Below are positions 34,448-43,052 of a DNA stretch of 64,000 nt, in pieces. This DNA is from Rhizobiaceae bacterium (GTDB lineage: Bacteria > Pseudomonadota > Alphaproteobacteria > Rhizobiales > Rhizobiaceae), in assembly GCA_028281105.1 (NCBI GenBank), contig JANQKQ010000061.1:1-64000 (forward strand), given 5' to 3'. Position 1 is the stretch's first letter. Every line of letters begins with the position of its first letter. The notes beneath the pieces are model-generated. The model was not told where the DNA came from. It was given only the letters and a program-made list of their open reading frames with translations, and searched no databases. Position numbers and translations under genes: made by a program.

Positions 34448-35668
34448 TCAGGGTATCAGGGACTTGAGCGCGAACGCCGCGTCGCCCGCCTGCTGCGGGC
34501 TCGCAGACACGCCGGCGGCAATGAGCCGTCTTGCCGCCATGTGATCGGCCGGGCTGTTGACCGAGTCGACCGCCACCAGTTCTTCGCCGGCGTAGTGAAA
34601 CACCGAGAAACGACCACTTGCCGGGTCGCCGCGCACCACCCGGTCCCTGCCGCGATGGGACAGTCCCGCCATCTGCAGTTTCATGTCGGCCTGATCGGAC
34701 CAGAACCACGGCACCTGCCGGTAGGCTTCTTCAACGCCGCTGGCCACCGCACCCACATGGCGACCCTGGTCGACCGCGTTCTGCACCGATTCCAGACGTA
34801 CCGGACCGCCCGCCAGCCAGTGGTCGTAATTGGCCAGATCACCGATGGCGAAAACCGCCGGGTCGGATGTGCGCAGCCGGCCGTCGACACGCACCCCGTT
34901 GTCGCAAACCAGACCGCTCGCAGCGGCAAGATCCGTATCGGCCTCGACACCGACGCCGACCAGCACCAGATCGGCGGGCAATTCGAGACCGCCGGCCCGC
35001 ACGCCGCCGGCGACGCCGCCACGGGTCGCGATTTCATCGGCCGGCGCATTCAGGTGGACGGCAATGCCCAATTGCTCCAGCCGGCGCTCTACATGCGCGG
35101 AGATTTCCGGCGCCACCGCTCGGCCCATCAGCCGCGGCGCGGCCTCGACCACGGTGACCTCATGGCCGAGCGCGTTCATCGAAGCCGCCGCCTCCAGGCC
35201 GATGAACCCGCCGCCGATCACGACCGTTCGTCCACGCTCAGCCGCCGCCCGGCGCAATATCCGCGCCTCGCCGGCGGCGCGCAGCACGTGCACGTTCTTC
35301 GCATCCATGCCTGCAATCGCCAGGGTCCGCGCCCGCGCGCCGGTGGCCAGACACAGTCGGTCATAGGCAAGCGCCGAACCGTCCTCGAGATGCACCCTGC
35401 CCGCGGCCCGGTCGATCTGCGTCGCGCGAACGCTCAGTTTGAGCGCGATATCGTGATCGTCGTAGAACTGGCGCGGCCGTAACACCTGCAGATCGCCGTC
35501 CGGCTCCTTGAGAAATGCCTTGGACAGCGGCGGGCGATGATAGGGCAGATCGGGCTCGGCCGAAATCAGATGTATCGGCCCGGCGAAGCCGCGCTCGCGC
35601 AGGCTGGCGGCCACATGCACCCCGCCATGGCTGGCGCCGACGATGACGAAGCTCGAACGGTCGTTCAT
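34448..35668 (-). CDS. NAD(P)/FAD-dependent ferredoxin or rubredoxin reductase
   Basis: 406 residues. The first Rossmann motif (VIVGASHGGVHVA) binds FAD, followed by YHRPPLSKAFL; the second (VVIGGGFIGLEAAA near 145-160) binds NAD(P)H. The late FAD motif FAIGDLANYD and a reductase C-terminal domain complete the family seen with putidaredoxin, rhodocoxin and AIF-type reductases. It passes electrons from NADH to a small redox protein for an oxygenase. No ferredoxin or oxygenase gene is adjacent. It follows aroQ by about 30 bp on the same strand. Confidence 0.87.
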   Translation of the reverse strand: MNDRSSFVIVGASHGGVHVAASLRERGFAGPIHLISAEPDLPYHRPPLSKAFLKEPDGDLQVLRPRQFYDDHDIALKLSVRATQIDRAAGRVHLEDGSALAYDRLCLATGARARTLAIAGMDAKNVHVLRAAGEARILRRAAAERGRTVVIGGGFIGLEAAASMNALGHEVTVVEAAPRLMGRAVAPEISAHVERRLEQLGIAVHLNAPADEIATRGGVAGGVRAGGLELPADLVLVGVGVEADTDLAAASGLVCDNGVRVDGRLRTSDPAVFAIGDLANYDHWLAGGPVRLESVQNAVDQGRHVGAVASGVEEAYRQVPWFWSDQADMKLQMAGLSHRGRDRVVRGDPASGRFSVFHYAGEELVAVDSVNSPADHMAARRLIAAGVSASPQQAGDAAFALKSLIP

Positions 35669-35698
35669 CGCCAACTCGTCGCCCCCTTGACCCGACGG

Positions 35699-36142
35699 CT
35701 ACCCGCCGGCCAGCACATCGGCCATCGCCTCCAGCGCCAACTGGTAGCCCAGTGCGCCGAAGCCGCAGATCGATCCGGTCGCCACCTCGCCCACATATGA
35801 GCGGCGGCGATAGTCCTCGCGGGCGTGGATGTTGGACAGATGCACTTCGATCACCGGCACCTCGATGCTGGAGATCGCATCCATGACGGCGACCGACGTG
35901 TGGGTGTAGCCGCCGGCGTTCAGGACCACGCCTGCCCCGGCCCGGCCCGCCTCGTGCAGCCAGTCCACCAACTCGCCTTCGCTGTTGGACTGGCGAAAGT
36001 CGATCTCCAGCCCAAGCGCCTGAGCGCGCTTTTTGCAGGCCGCCTCGATGTCGGCCAGCGTCGTCGCGCCATAGATCTCCGGCTGCCGGGTCCCCAGCAG
36101 GTTAAGGTTGGGACCGTTCAGTATGAAAACAGGATTGGCCAT
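35699..36142 (-). CDS. aroQ: Type II 3-dehydroquinate dehydratase
   Basis: Shikimate-pathway enzyme (dehydroquinate to dehydroshikimate) or quinate catabolic enzyme; 147 residues, the usual size. The start NPVFILNGPNLNLLGTRQPEIYG holds Arg19 and the catalytic Tyr24; LNAGGYTHTS contributes Asn75 and His81; EVHLSN contains the proton-donating His101; an Arg follows in HAREDYR. All key residues are present. In many alphaproteobacteria aroQ lies before accB/accC; here it is followed by an oxidoreductase gene instead. Confidence 0.95.
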   Translation of the reverse strand: MANPVFILNGPNLNLLGTRQPEIYGATTLADIEAACKKRAQALGLEIDFRQSNSEGELVDWLHEAGRAGAGVVLNAGGYTHTSVAVMDAISSIEVPVIEVHLSNIHAREDYRRRSYVGEVATGSICGFGALGYQLALEAMADVLAGG

Positions 36143-36273
36143 GGTTACGGTTGGCGTTAGGTGGCGGCGTGCGTCCTGTCAAGCCGTGATGCCCGCGCCA
36201 TTTGTCCGATTGCCAAGCGCCGCGCCGCCCGCGTAACATGGACGCCATCGACCGGGAGTGCGCGGAGCGGACC

Positions 36274-36510
36274 ATGCAGTGTTTCTTCATTCAGTTCAAA
36301 TGCGATTTGGGACAGGCCTACAAGGTGGCCGCCGCGCTCGCCGAACTGGAAATCGCCTCGGAGATCTACTCGACCAGCGGCGAATACGACCTGCTGGCGA
36401 AGTTCTATCTCGATGAAGGCGTCGACATCGGTCATTTCGTCAACGAGAAGGTGCATCCGGTCCCCGGCATCGAGCGCACGCTGACTATCCAGACCTTCAA
36501 GGCGTTCTGA
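36274..36510 (+). CDS. Stand-alone Lrp/AsnC ligand-binding (RAM) domain protein
   Basis: 78 residues matching only the C-terminal effector domain of Lrp/AsnC regulators (FFIQFKCDLGQAYKVAAALAELE..EIYSTSGEYDLLAKFYL). There is no helix-turn-helix. Such short proteins assemble into rings and bind amino acids, and may modify full-length Lrp proteins. GGAG about 7 nt upstream supports this ATG, which starts exactly where the domain starts. It is divergent from aroQ. Confidence 0.88.
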   Translation: MQCFFIQFKCDLGQAYKVAAALAELEIASEIYSTSGEYDLLAKFYLDEGVDIGHFVNEKVHPVPGIERTLTIQTFKAF

Positions 36511-36595
36511 CAAACCTGCCTGTTCCGCCCGTCTGCCTGGGCCAGGGAACGCCGGCTGCGCGCATAAGGCGAAACTTTCGCGCGAACAACCTTCA

Positions 36596-36607
36596 TAAAT
36601 CGATTTA
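36596..36607. promoter_or_regulatory. Putative LacI-family operator
   Basis: TAAATCGATTTA is a perfect 12-bp palindrome with the central CG typical of LacI/GalR operators. It lies 90 bp upstream of the LacI-family gene, well placed for autoregulation. Confidence 0.5.
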
Positions 36608-36696
36608 CCTGTGCTACTTCCCGTGGGCTTTCGGTCAGTCGTCTGGCGCAGGAGCACCGGCGCGGGCGACAATTGCGCAATCCGAATCGGGTTGAT

Positions 36697-37704
36697 ATGG
36701 CGACAAACTCCGAAATAGCCAAAGCCGCCGGCGTTTCGCCCGCCGTCGTCTCGCGCATCGTCAATCGCGACGAAACGCTGCGGGTGAGCGAGGAGACGCG
36801 CGCGCGGGTTTTGAAGGTCATCGAGGAACGCGACTATGCGCCCAACGCGGCGGCGCGCTCGCTGAAATCGGCGCGCGCCGGCGTGGTCGCCCTGGTTGTG
36901 CACGATCTAACCAATCCGGTCTATGCGGAGATCATCGCGGGCGCGCAGAAGGCGGCCGCGCGCCACGGCAAGGCCCTGCTGCTGGGCGAGGCCGCCGATC
37001 TGGGCGACGGCCAGTCACAGATGGAGGACCTGATCGGCGGCGGCGGCGTCGACGGTCTGATCCTTCAGGGCGCCGGCACGGAGATGGACCGCGCGCTCGC
37101 CCGCGCCGCCCGGCGCGCCATGCCCACCGTCCTGCTACAGTCCGGCGACGCCAAGACCGCGACGCTGGTGCGCATGGACGATGAGGAGGCCGGCCGGATC
37201 GCGACTCGCCATCTGCTGGAGCTGGGCCATCGGGATATCGGCTTTCTCGACGTGTCGGGAGGCCTCGCCTTCTCGCAGGGACGCGCGAGCGGCTGGCGCG
37301 AGGCAATGACGGCGGCGGGGATAGAACCGGCCACCGACTGGATCGGCCACGGCGGCAACAGTTTCGCCGACGGGGCCAAGGGCATCGCGCGCCTGCTGGA
37401 GGCGGCGCCACAGTTAACCGCAGTGGTCGTGGGCAATGTCGTCGCGGCGGTTGGAGCGACGGCGGCTCTGCACGACAGGGGGTGCAGGCTGCCCGAGGAT
37501 TTCTCGGTCATCGCAATCCACGACACGGACCTGGCCGCCTATCTTCGCCCGGCATTATCGGTGGTGCGAATGCCGCTGCGGTTGCTGGGCGAAGAAGCGG
37601 CCAGGTTGGCCTGCCACGAGGACGCCACCACCGGAGAGGTCATCACGCTGGCGCAGCCGCCCGAACTGATCGTGCGCGCCAGCACCGCCCCGCCGAAAGG
37701 CTGA
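36697..37704 (+). CDS. LacI family transcriptional regulator
   Basis: 335 residues. The helix-turn-helix with hinge helix occupies residues 1-55 (SEIAKAAGVSPAVVSRIVNRDETLRV...), followed by the periplasmic-binding-protein-like effector domain (VALVVHDLTNPVYAEIIAGA). The ATG is placed to give the usual short N-terminal arm; its ribosome site is weak. It converges with the HisD/HpsN-like gene 15 bp away. Target genes are uncertain: candidates are its own promoter, the TRAP operon and the sulfonate operon. Inducer probably a sugar or sugar-acid-like molecule. Confidence 0.92.
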   Translation: MATNSEIAKAAGVSPAVVSRIVNRDETLRVSEETRARVLKVIEERDYAPNAAARSLKSARAGVVALVVHDLTNPVYAEIIAGAQKAAARHGKALLLGEAADLGDGQSQMEDLIGGGGVDGLILQGAGTEMDRALARAARRAMPTVLLQSGDAKTATLVRMDDEEAGRIATRHLLELGHRDIGFLDVSGGLAFSQGRASGWREAMTAAGIEPATDWIGHGGNSFADGAKGIARLLEAAPQLTAVVVGNVVAAVGATAALHDRGCRLPEDFSVIAIHDTDLAAYLRPALSVVRMPLRLLGEEAARLACHEDATTGEVITLAQPPELIVRASTAPPKG

Positions 37705-37718
37705 GCAGCCTGCCGAAG

Positions 37719-39035
37719 TCAGTTGGTTGGGTTCAAGTCGAACGTTTCGCCGGGAAAGAACTTCTCAAGGCGAATATCGGCGGTCTTCGCGTGGCCTTCC
37801 ATGCCTTCCAGTCGGGAGATGCGGGCGGTCGCCTGCGCCACCGGCTTGGCGCCATCGGCGGTGGCGCGCTGCCAGGTAACCGTCTTCATGAACTTGTGCA
37901 CCGACAGCCCGCCGGTATATCGCGCCGCGCCCGAGGTGGGCAGCACGTGGTTGGGTCCGGCCACCTTGTCGCCGAACGCCACCGTGGTCTCCTCGCCTAA
38001 GAACAGCGAGCCATAGGCGGAAAGCCGTCCCAGCCACCAGTCGAGATCGGCCGCCTGCACATGCAGATGTTCGGGCGCGTATTCATCGGCCACCGCCGCC
38101 ATCGCTTCGCGATCCGGGCAAACGATCACCTCGCCATAGTCGCGCCAGGCGGTCTCGGCATTGGTCCGGTTGGTCGACGGCAGTTGCTGCGCCAGCTGCG
38201 GCACCAGTTCCATGACCTGCTCGGCCAGCGCCCGGTCGTCGACCACTAGCCACACCGGCGAGTTGTAGCCATGCTCGGCCTGGCCCACCAGGTCCCAGGC
38301 CACCATCGTCGGGTCGGCGGAAGCATCGGCGACGATCATCAGATCGGTGGGACCGGCGAACATGTCGATGCCGACCCGCCCGTACAGGATGCGTTTGGCC
38401 TCGGCCACATATTGGTTGCCGGGGCCGACCAGAATGTCGGCCTTCGGCACGCCGAACAGGCCGAACGCCATCGCAGCGACCCCCTGCACCCCGCCCAGAT
38501 TGAGGATCGTGTCCGCTCCGCACAGGTCCATGGTGAAGACGATCGCCGGCGGAATACCGATTTCGGGCCGGGTCGGCGAGCAGGCGGTGACGTGACCGAC
38601 GCCGGCCACTTTCGCAGTAGTGATCGTCATGATCGCCGAGGCCACATGGCTGTAGCGCCCGCCGGGCACGTAGCAGCCGGCCGCGGCGACGGGTATGTGT
38701 TTTTGCCCGGCCCAGAAACCCGGGTTGAGCTCGACTTCGCAATCGGCGACGGTCTGCTTCTGCGCCTCGGCGAACCGTCGGATGTTGTCGTGGGCGAAAC
38801 GGATGTCGTCTTTCAGCCGGTCGGGCACCTGGGCGCGCGCCGCCTGGATGTCGTCCGCGCCGACGACCACCTCCCCATCCCACTTGTCCAGATCGCCCGC
38901 ATATTTCAGCGCGGCCGCATCGCCGTCGCGCTCGATGGTCTCGAGCATGGCCTGCACCGCAGCGCGCACGTCGTCCTGGCCGCTGGCCGCTGTGCGGGCC
39001 GCCTTCTTCAGATACTCAACGCTCATCCCAACCAT
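37719..39035 (-). CDS. HisD-family dehydrogenase, likely sulfopropanediol dehydrogenase-like (HpsN)
   Basis: 438 residues. The histidinol dehydrogenase fold is clear: GQAEHG (zinc Gln/His), APEHLH (catalytic Glu-His) and NHVLP. Several segments, however, differ from biosynthetic HisD and resemble the catabolic branch typified by HpsN, which oxidises 2,3-dihydroxypropane-1-sulfonate to sulfolactate: CYVPGGRYSHVASAIMTITTAKVAGV, LSVHKFMKT. It has no his genes around it and instead follows a CuyA-like sulfo-lyase and a racemase on the same strand. The start may be this ATG or the one 9 bp inside. Exact alcohol substrate is inference. Confidence 0.75.
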   Translation of the reverse strand: MVGMSVEYLKKAARTAASGQDDVRAAVQAMLETIERDGDAAALKYAGDLDKWDGEVVVGADDIQAARAQVPDRLKDDIRFAHDNIRRFAEAQKQTVADCEVELNPGFWAGQKHIPVAAAGCYVPGGRYSHVASAIMTITTAKVAGVGHVTACSPTRPEIGIPPAIVFTMDLCGADTILNLGGVQGVAAMAFGLFGVPKADILVGPGNQYVAEAKRILYGRVGIDMFAGPTDLMIVADASADPTMVAWDLVGQAEHGYNSPVWLVVDDRALAEQVMELVPQLAQQLPSTNRTNAETAWRDYGEVIVCPDREAMAAVADEYAPEHLHVQAADLDWWLGRLSAYGSLFLGEETTVAFGDKVAGPNHVLPTSGAARYTGGLSVHKFMKTVTWQRATADGAKPVAQATARISRLEGMEGHAKTADIRLEKFFPGETFDLNPTN

Positions 39036-39090
39036 CCATCATGGCACCCGTCATGACCCATCGCCGCGCCCTCATTGCGAGTTTGACCCG

Positions 39091-39840
39091 CTAAGCGCTC
39101 GCCACCTTGCCGGGGGCGTCTTGCAGCGAACGACCCGCCGCCCGGCGTGAAAACCCGATAGTCTCTTCGACCAATACATCCAGGCTGTCCAGCATGCGGT
39201 GCACCTGGCCGACCTGGTCGGCGACCAAAGAGAACTCGGTGCAGGCGATGAGCAGGATGTCGGCGCCGGCGGCCTTCAATTCCCGCCCCGCCTCGCAAAC
39301 CGTCTTCGCCGCCTTCTCATCGTGCGCGGAAACCTTGAAGGCCCGGATCGCGCCCAGCATCGCCTCCCTGTCTGCGGGATAGAGCGCCTTGATGCCGCCG
39401 CGCGCCGTGAATTCGCGGTCGAACACACCGGTGATCTGCAGCGCCGGCGAACCCAGCACGCCCACCCTGCATCCGTCCGCAAAGTTGGCGGCAAGACGCT
39501 CGCCCGTCATCTCCACCATCGACAGGAACGGAACGGAGACCGCCGCGCGGATCTGGCTCGTATAGTTGTGCGCGGTGTTGCACGGCATCACCAATGCCGC
39601 AGCGCCGCCAGCCTCCAGCCCGGCCGCCATGCGCGCCAACACCGGGCCGGGGTCGTCGCCGGCGCCCTCGATCAGCGCGGCAATGCGCGAGGGCACCTGG
39701 GGATTGTTGTCGACCAGCAGCGGAATGTGGTCGCGATCGTCGCTTGCCGGGGTGGCCGCCACGACGCGGTGCATGAACAGCACGGTGGCCTCCGGCCCCA
39801 TGCCGCCGAGCACGCCGATCTTGGCCGGTTCATTGGCCAT
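39091..39840 (-). CDS. Aspartate/glutamate racemase family protein
   Basis: 249 residues. The two catalytic cysteines of the family are present: Cys87 in VMPCNTAHNY and Cys200 in IACTEFS, with the opening IGVLGGMGPEAT. These enzymes interconvert D and L forms of acidic amino acids without cofactor. It is in the middle of the CuyA-like/HpsN-like operon (10 bp after the first gene, 55 bp before the third). Because cysteate is the sulfonate analogue of aspartate, a cysteate racemase role is plausible but untested. AGGG before the ATG supports the start. Confidence 0.88.
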   Translation of the reverse strand: MANEPAKIGVLGGMGPEATVLFMHRVVAATPASDDRDHIPLLVDNNPQVPSRIAALIEGAGDDPGPVLARMAAGLEAGGAAALVMPCNTAHNYTSQIRAAVSVPFLSMVEMTGERLAANFADGCRVGVLGSPALQITGVFDREFTARGGIKALYPADREAMLGAIRAFKVSAHDEKAAKTVCEAGRELKAAGADILLIACTEFSLVADQVGQVHRMLDSLDVLVEETIGFSRRAAGRSLQDAPGKVASA

Positions 39841-39850
39841 AGAAATCGCC

Positions 39851-40879
39851 CTATTCGGCCGCGATCGCGGATCCGGCGCCGCCATAGCTGAACGCCGAGG
39901 TATAGCCGAACAGGGCGGCTGAACCGCCGGTATGCAGGAAGACGATGCGTTCGCTCTGCTTGAAATGGCCGTTGCGGATCAGGTCGATCAGGCCCGCCGC
40001 CCCTTTGCCGGAATAGACCGGGTCGAGCAGAATGCCTTCCAGTCGTGCGAACATCTCGATCGCCTCGATGCAGCCCGGCGTCGGGATGCCGTAGCCCTCA
40101 CCCACATAGTCGGTGTTGGCGACCACATCGTCGCGCGCCACAACGCCCGGGCAACCGAGCTTCTCGGCCGTCGCCACCGCCAGATTGTAGACGTTCTCTT
40201 CCTGCTTGGGCTTGGGCGCGCGCACGCCGATGCCCAGCAGCGGGATGTTCGCGTTGATCGCCTTGAGCCCCGTGATCAGCCCGGCCTGGGTGCCGGCGCT
40301 GCCGGTAGCGTGCACGATATGATCGATGCGCAGGTCCATCGCGTTGGCCTGGTTCACCAGTTCCATTGCGCAGTTGGCGTAGCCCAGCGCGCCGGTGGTG
40401 CTCGAGCCGCCGCCGGGAATCGCGTAGACTTTGCGGCCTTTGGCGCGGAACTCGTCGGCGACTTTCTCCAGCTCCGCATTCATGTCGAGCCCGCCGGCGC
40501 ACTTACTCGTGGTCGCGCCGTGCAGATGATCGAGAAACACGTTGCCGTTCTGATTGTAGTTGGGATCGTTCGATCCGGTGCGGTCTTCCAGGAGGATGTG
40601 ACAGTCCAGACCCAGCCGCGCGGCGAAGGCGGCGGTCTGGCGGGCGTGGTTCGACTGGGTCGCGCCTTGGGTCATGACCATGTCGGCGCCCTGCTCCTTG
40701 GCCTCGGCCATCAGGAACTCCAGCTTGCGGGTCTTGTTGCCGCCGGTCGAGAGCCCCGTGCAGTCGTCGCGCTTGATCCAAAGCTCCGGCCCGCCCAGTT
40801 CGGCGGACAGCCGTTCCATCGGCTCAAGCGCGGTCGGCAGATGGGCCAGTTGAATACGGGGGAAACGGGAGAAATGCAT
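39851..40879 (-). CDS. cuyA: L-cysteate sulfo-lyase-like PLP enzyme (D-cysteine desulfhydrase/ACC deaminase family)
   Basis: 342 residues, PLP-dependent. The PLP lysine lies in [12 protein letters not shown] at about 45-56; [14 protein letters not shown] follows near 75 and the PLP phosphate loop is [10 protein letters not shown]. From memory of the family, segments such as [29 protein letters not shown] and [20 protein letters not shown] are closer to CuyA (cysteate to pyruvate, sulfite and ammonia) than to DcyD. Context agrees: a divergent LysR gene, as reported for cuyR/cuyA, and a co-directional HpsN-like gene. D-cysteine desulfhydrase activity remains the alternative. No sulfite exporter or sulfite dehydrogenase is nearby. 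Confidence 0.72.
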   Translation of the reverse strand: MHFSRFPRIQLAHLPTALEPMERLSAELGGPELWIKRDDCTGLSTGGNKTRKLEFLMAEAKEQGADMVMTQGATQSNHARQTAAFAARLGLDCHILLEDRTGSNDPNYNQNGNVFLDHLHGATTSKCAGGLDMNAELEKVADEFRAKGRKVYAIPGGGSSTTGALGYANCAMELVNQANAMDLRIDHIVHATGSAGTQAGLITGLKAINANIPLLGIGVRAPKPKQEENVYNLAVATAEKLGCPGVVARDDVVANTDYVGEGYGIPTPGCIEAIEMFARLEGILLDPVYSGKGAAGLIDLIRNGHFKQSERIVFLHTGGSAALFGYTSAFSYGGAGSAIAAE

Positions 40880-40956
40880 GTCGGGTCACCACGGCAGAAT
40901 ATGAAGTCACTGCGAGTTTGGCATGGCGAATTCCCGCTTTCAAATGCAAATAGTCG

Positions 40957-40987
40957 CGCATAACATGCGCAAACTGCATATTATGCG
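40957..40987. promoter_or_regulatory. LysR-type operator between cuyA-like and lysR genes
   Basis: Inverted repeat of two 12-bp arms, CGCATAACATGC (40957-40968) and GCATATTATGCG (40976-40987), one mismatch, 7-bp spacer. It sits 16 bp before the LysR start and 78 bp before the sulfo-lyase start, as expected of a divergent LysR control site. Confidence 0.75.
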
Positions 40988-41003
40988 TTGAAGAGAGCAA
41001 CCG

Positions 41004-41888
41004 ATGCGCCTCGACTGGCTCGAAGACATTCTCGCCATCATCGAAACCGGCTCGCTCGGCGAGGCCGCCAATTCGCGTTACCTAACCCAGCCGGCGTTCT
41101 CGCGCCGCGTGCAGACCATCGAGGCCCTGCTCGGCGTCGAACTGGTCGACCGCACCCGCCGGCCTGCCCGGCCCGCAGACGGCCTGAAGGAAAACGAACA
41201 GCGCATTCGCGAATTGTCTGCCGATCTGCGCGCGCTGATCGCCGATCTGAAAACCGAGGGCCGGCGCAAGGGCAACACGATCGTGCTGGCGAGCCAACAC
41301 GCGATCACCACCTCGCACGCGCCGGCAATCGTGCGCGATATGGCGCGGCTGGGACAGACCCGCGCGCGCCTGCGCTCGGCCAACCGCGCCGAATGCCATG
41401 CGCTACTGCTCACCCGCCAGGCCGACCTGATCCTGACCTACCGCACCGACGACGAGCCCTCTCTGCCCGGAGCCGACTTCGCCGAAGAGCTCCGGCTCGC
41501 TAGCGAAGCGCTGATCCCCGTCGCCACCGCGCAAGTCGCCAACCAGCCGGCGGACGGCGACCTGCCGGTGATCGCCTACCCCGCCGATGTGTTCCTGGGC
41601 CAGCTGTTCAACGCACAGATCCTGCCGAAGATCGAGGCGGTGGCGGACATCCGGCCGGCGGCGGAGACCGCATTGACTCTGGCCGCGCTGCAACTGGCCA
41701 AGGTGGGCCTGGCCGTCGCCTGGATACCCGCGTCGTTGGCCGCCGCCGATATCGCCAATGGCGGGCTCGTCGATTTGTCCGGCCGCCTCCCCACCGCCAC
41801 CATGCAGCTCATCGCCACCCGGCTTTCGGGCGCCAAGTCGGAGCTCGAGGAGAAGGTGTGGCGGATCCTGGCCGAGCGCGTCGGCTGA
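41004..41888 (+). CDS. LysR family transcriptional regulator
   Basis: 294 residues. The N-terminal winged helix-turn-helix (residues about 1-60, LEDILAIIETGSLGEAANSRYLTQPAFSRRVQTIEALLG) is followed by a co-inducer domain from about 90. It is divergent from the CuyA-like operon with a long inverted repeat between, the classical layout in which the LysR protein represses itself and activates the neighbour. It may correspond to CuyR. The effector would then be cysteate or a related sulfonate; that is inference. Confidence 0.92.
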   Translation: MRLDWLEDILAIIETGSLGEAANSRYLTQPAFSRRVQTIEALLGVELVDRTRRPARPADGLKENEQRIRELSADLRALIADLKTEGRRKGNTIVLASQHAITTSHAPAIVRDMARLGQTRARLRSANRAECHALLLTRQADLILTYRTDDEPSLPGADFAEELRLASEALIPVATAQVANQPADGDLPVIAYPADVFLGQLFNAQILPKIEAVADIRPAAETALTLAALQLAKVGLAVAWIPASLAAADIANGGLVDLSGRLPTATMQLIATRLSGAKSELEEKVWRILAERVG

Positions 41889-41960
41889 GAGCAAGGCACA
41901 CCCAATGGGAAGCAAGGTTGTGTGGCGACCCGGGCGACCAAGCCTGACGGGCTCTTATGG

Positions 41961-42905
41961 CTAGCCGGCGCCCTGCCGCTCCAACCAGTTCAAGATCGCC
42001 TGGTTTGCCTCTTCCGGCTTCTCCTGCTGGATCCAATGGCCGCAATCCAGGCTCACCACATCCACATTGGGCACGAACTCGGCCAGTCTGTCCGACTTCG
42101 GGATCAAATCGCGATCGCCATAGATCATCAGCGCGGGCTTTTGGATGATCGGGTCGACGTCCGCCAGGATGTGCCAGTTGCGATCCAGGTTCCTGTACCA
42201 GTTGATGCTGCCTGTGAACCCCGTCGATTGGAAGGCGGAAACGAAAACGGCCAGCTCGCCGTCACTCATCAAGGGCTCGCCAAGTGGCGTTTGTGCTCTG
42301 GCGAGATTGATCATCATCATGCCGGGCTCCGGCGGTGCGGCAGGCACGTTCTTGCGGAAGATATTGCCCAGAAACCGGGACGTGTTCTCGTCCAACACCG
42401 CGTCCGCGACGCCCGGCTGTCGATTGAAGTGGACCATATAATTGTCGCTTCCCAGAAGTTCCTCGATGAACTCGATCCAGGGCCTTTCTCCGCGCACTTG
42501 GTAGGGCAACGCCATATTGATCACTTTGTTCACCCGGTCGCGATGCAGCAACGCCAGCCCCCAAACGACACTCGCGCCCCAATCATGACCGACAAAAACG
42601 GCGTCTTCGTACCCGTAGTGATCGAGAAGCGCTGTGAGATCGCCCGACAGGTGCTCAATGTCATAGTCAGTCACTTCGCTCGGAACGGATGAATTGCCGT
42701 AACCGCGCTGGTTCGGGACGATGACATGATAGCCCGCTGCGGCAAGGGCGGGCATCTGATGGCGCCAGGAAAAGGCATGCTCGGGCCAACCGTGACACAG
42801 AACGATCGGGTTTCCAGCGTTCTGCCGACCCGCTTCGAAGACTTCGAGTTCCACACCGTTGACTGATATGAGTGCGGGTTCGGGAAAATCGGTCGGACTG
42901 GACAT
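41961..42905 (-). CDS. Epoxide hydrolase-type alpha/beta hydrolase
   Basis: 314 residues. HGWPE at 38-42 forms the oxyanion hole, and GHDWGA carries the nucleophile Asp108, which distinguishes epoxide hydrolases and haloalkane dehalogenases from esterases. A cap domain (about 140-235) supplies tyrosines. LMIYGDRDLI gives the acid and DCGHWIQQEKPEE the catalytic His. AAGGAAG just before the ATG supports the start. It is divergent from a WYL regulator that probably controls it. Substrate unknown. Confidence 0.88.
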   Translation of the reverse strand: MSSPTDFPEPALISVNGVELEVFEAGRQNAGNPIVLCHGWPEHAFSWRHQMPALAAAGYHVIVPNQRGYGNSSVPSEVTDYDIEHLSGDLTALLDHYGYEDAVFVGHDWGASVVWGLALLHRDRVNKVINMALPYQVRGERPWIEFIEELLGSDNYMVHFNRQPGVADAVLDENTSRFLGNIFRKNVPAAPPEPGMMMINLARAQTPLGEPLMSDGELAVFVSAFQSTGFTGSINWYRNLDRNWHILADVDPIIQKPALMIYGDRDLIPKSDRLAEFVPNVDVVSLDCGHWIQQEKPEEANQAILNWLERQGAG

Positions 42906-43015
42906 GAAGCTTCCTTTTTGTCGTCGAGGGGCGAGCTGCCGGGGTCTTGAGACACGTGCCGCAAGTTCGAAGTCTCCTTGCCGACGCGCACAGCCCTTGC
43001 CTAAGATCTAATGGT

Positions 43016-43028
43016 GCCAAATATTGGC
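43016..43028. promoter_or_regulatory. Putative operator between hydrolase and WYL regulator genes
   Basis: Perfect inverted repeat GCCAA-ATA-TTGGC located 24 bp before the WYL regulator ATG, in the 147-bp region shared by the two divergent genes. No other strong symmetry is seen there. Confidence 0.45.
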
Positions 43029-43052
43029 GCTATTGAATGATAGTCCTACGAC

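Noticed and set aside
37719-39035. Biosynthetic histidinol dehydrogenase (hisD)
   Set aside because: Family fold agrees, but the internal segments and the operon partners favour the catabolic HpsN-like branch; left open until a tree is made.
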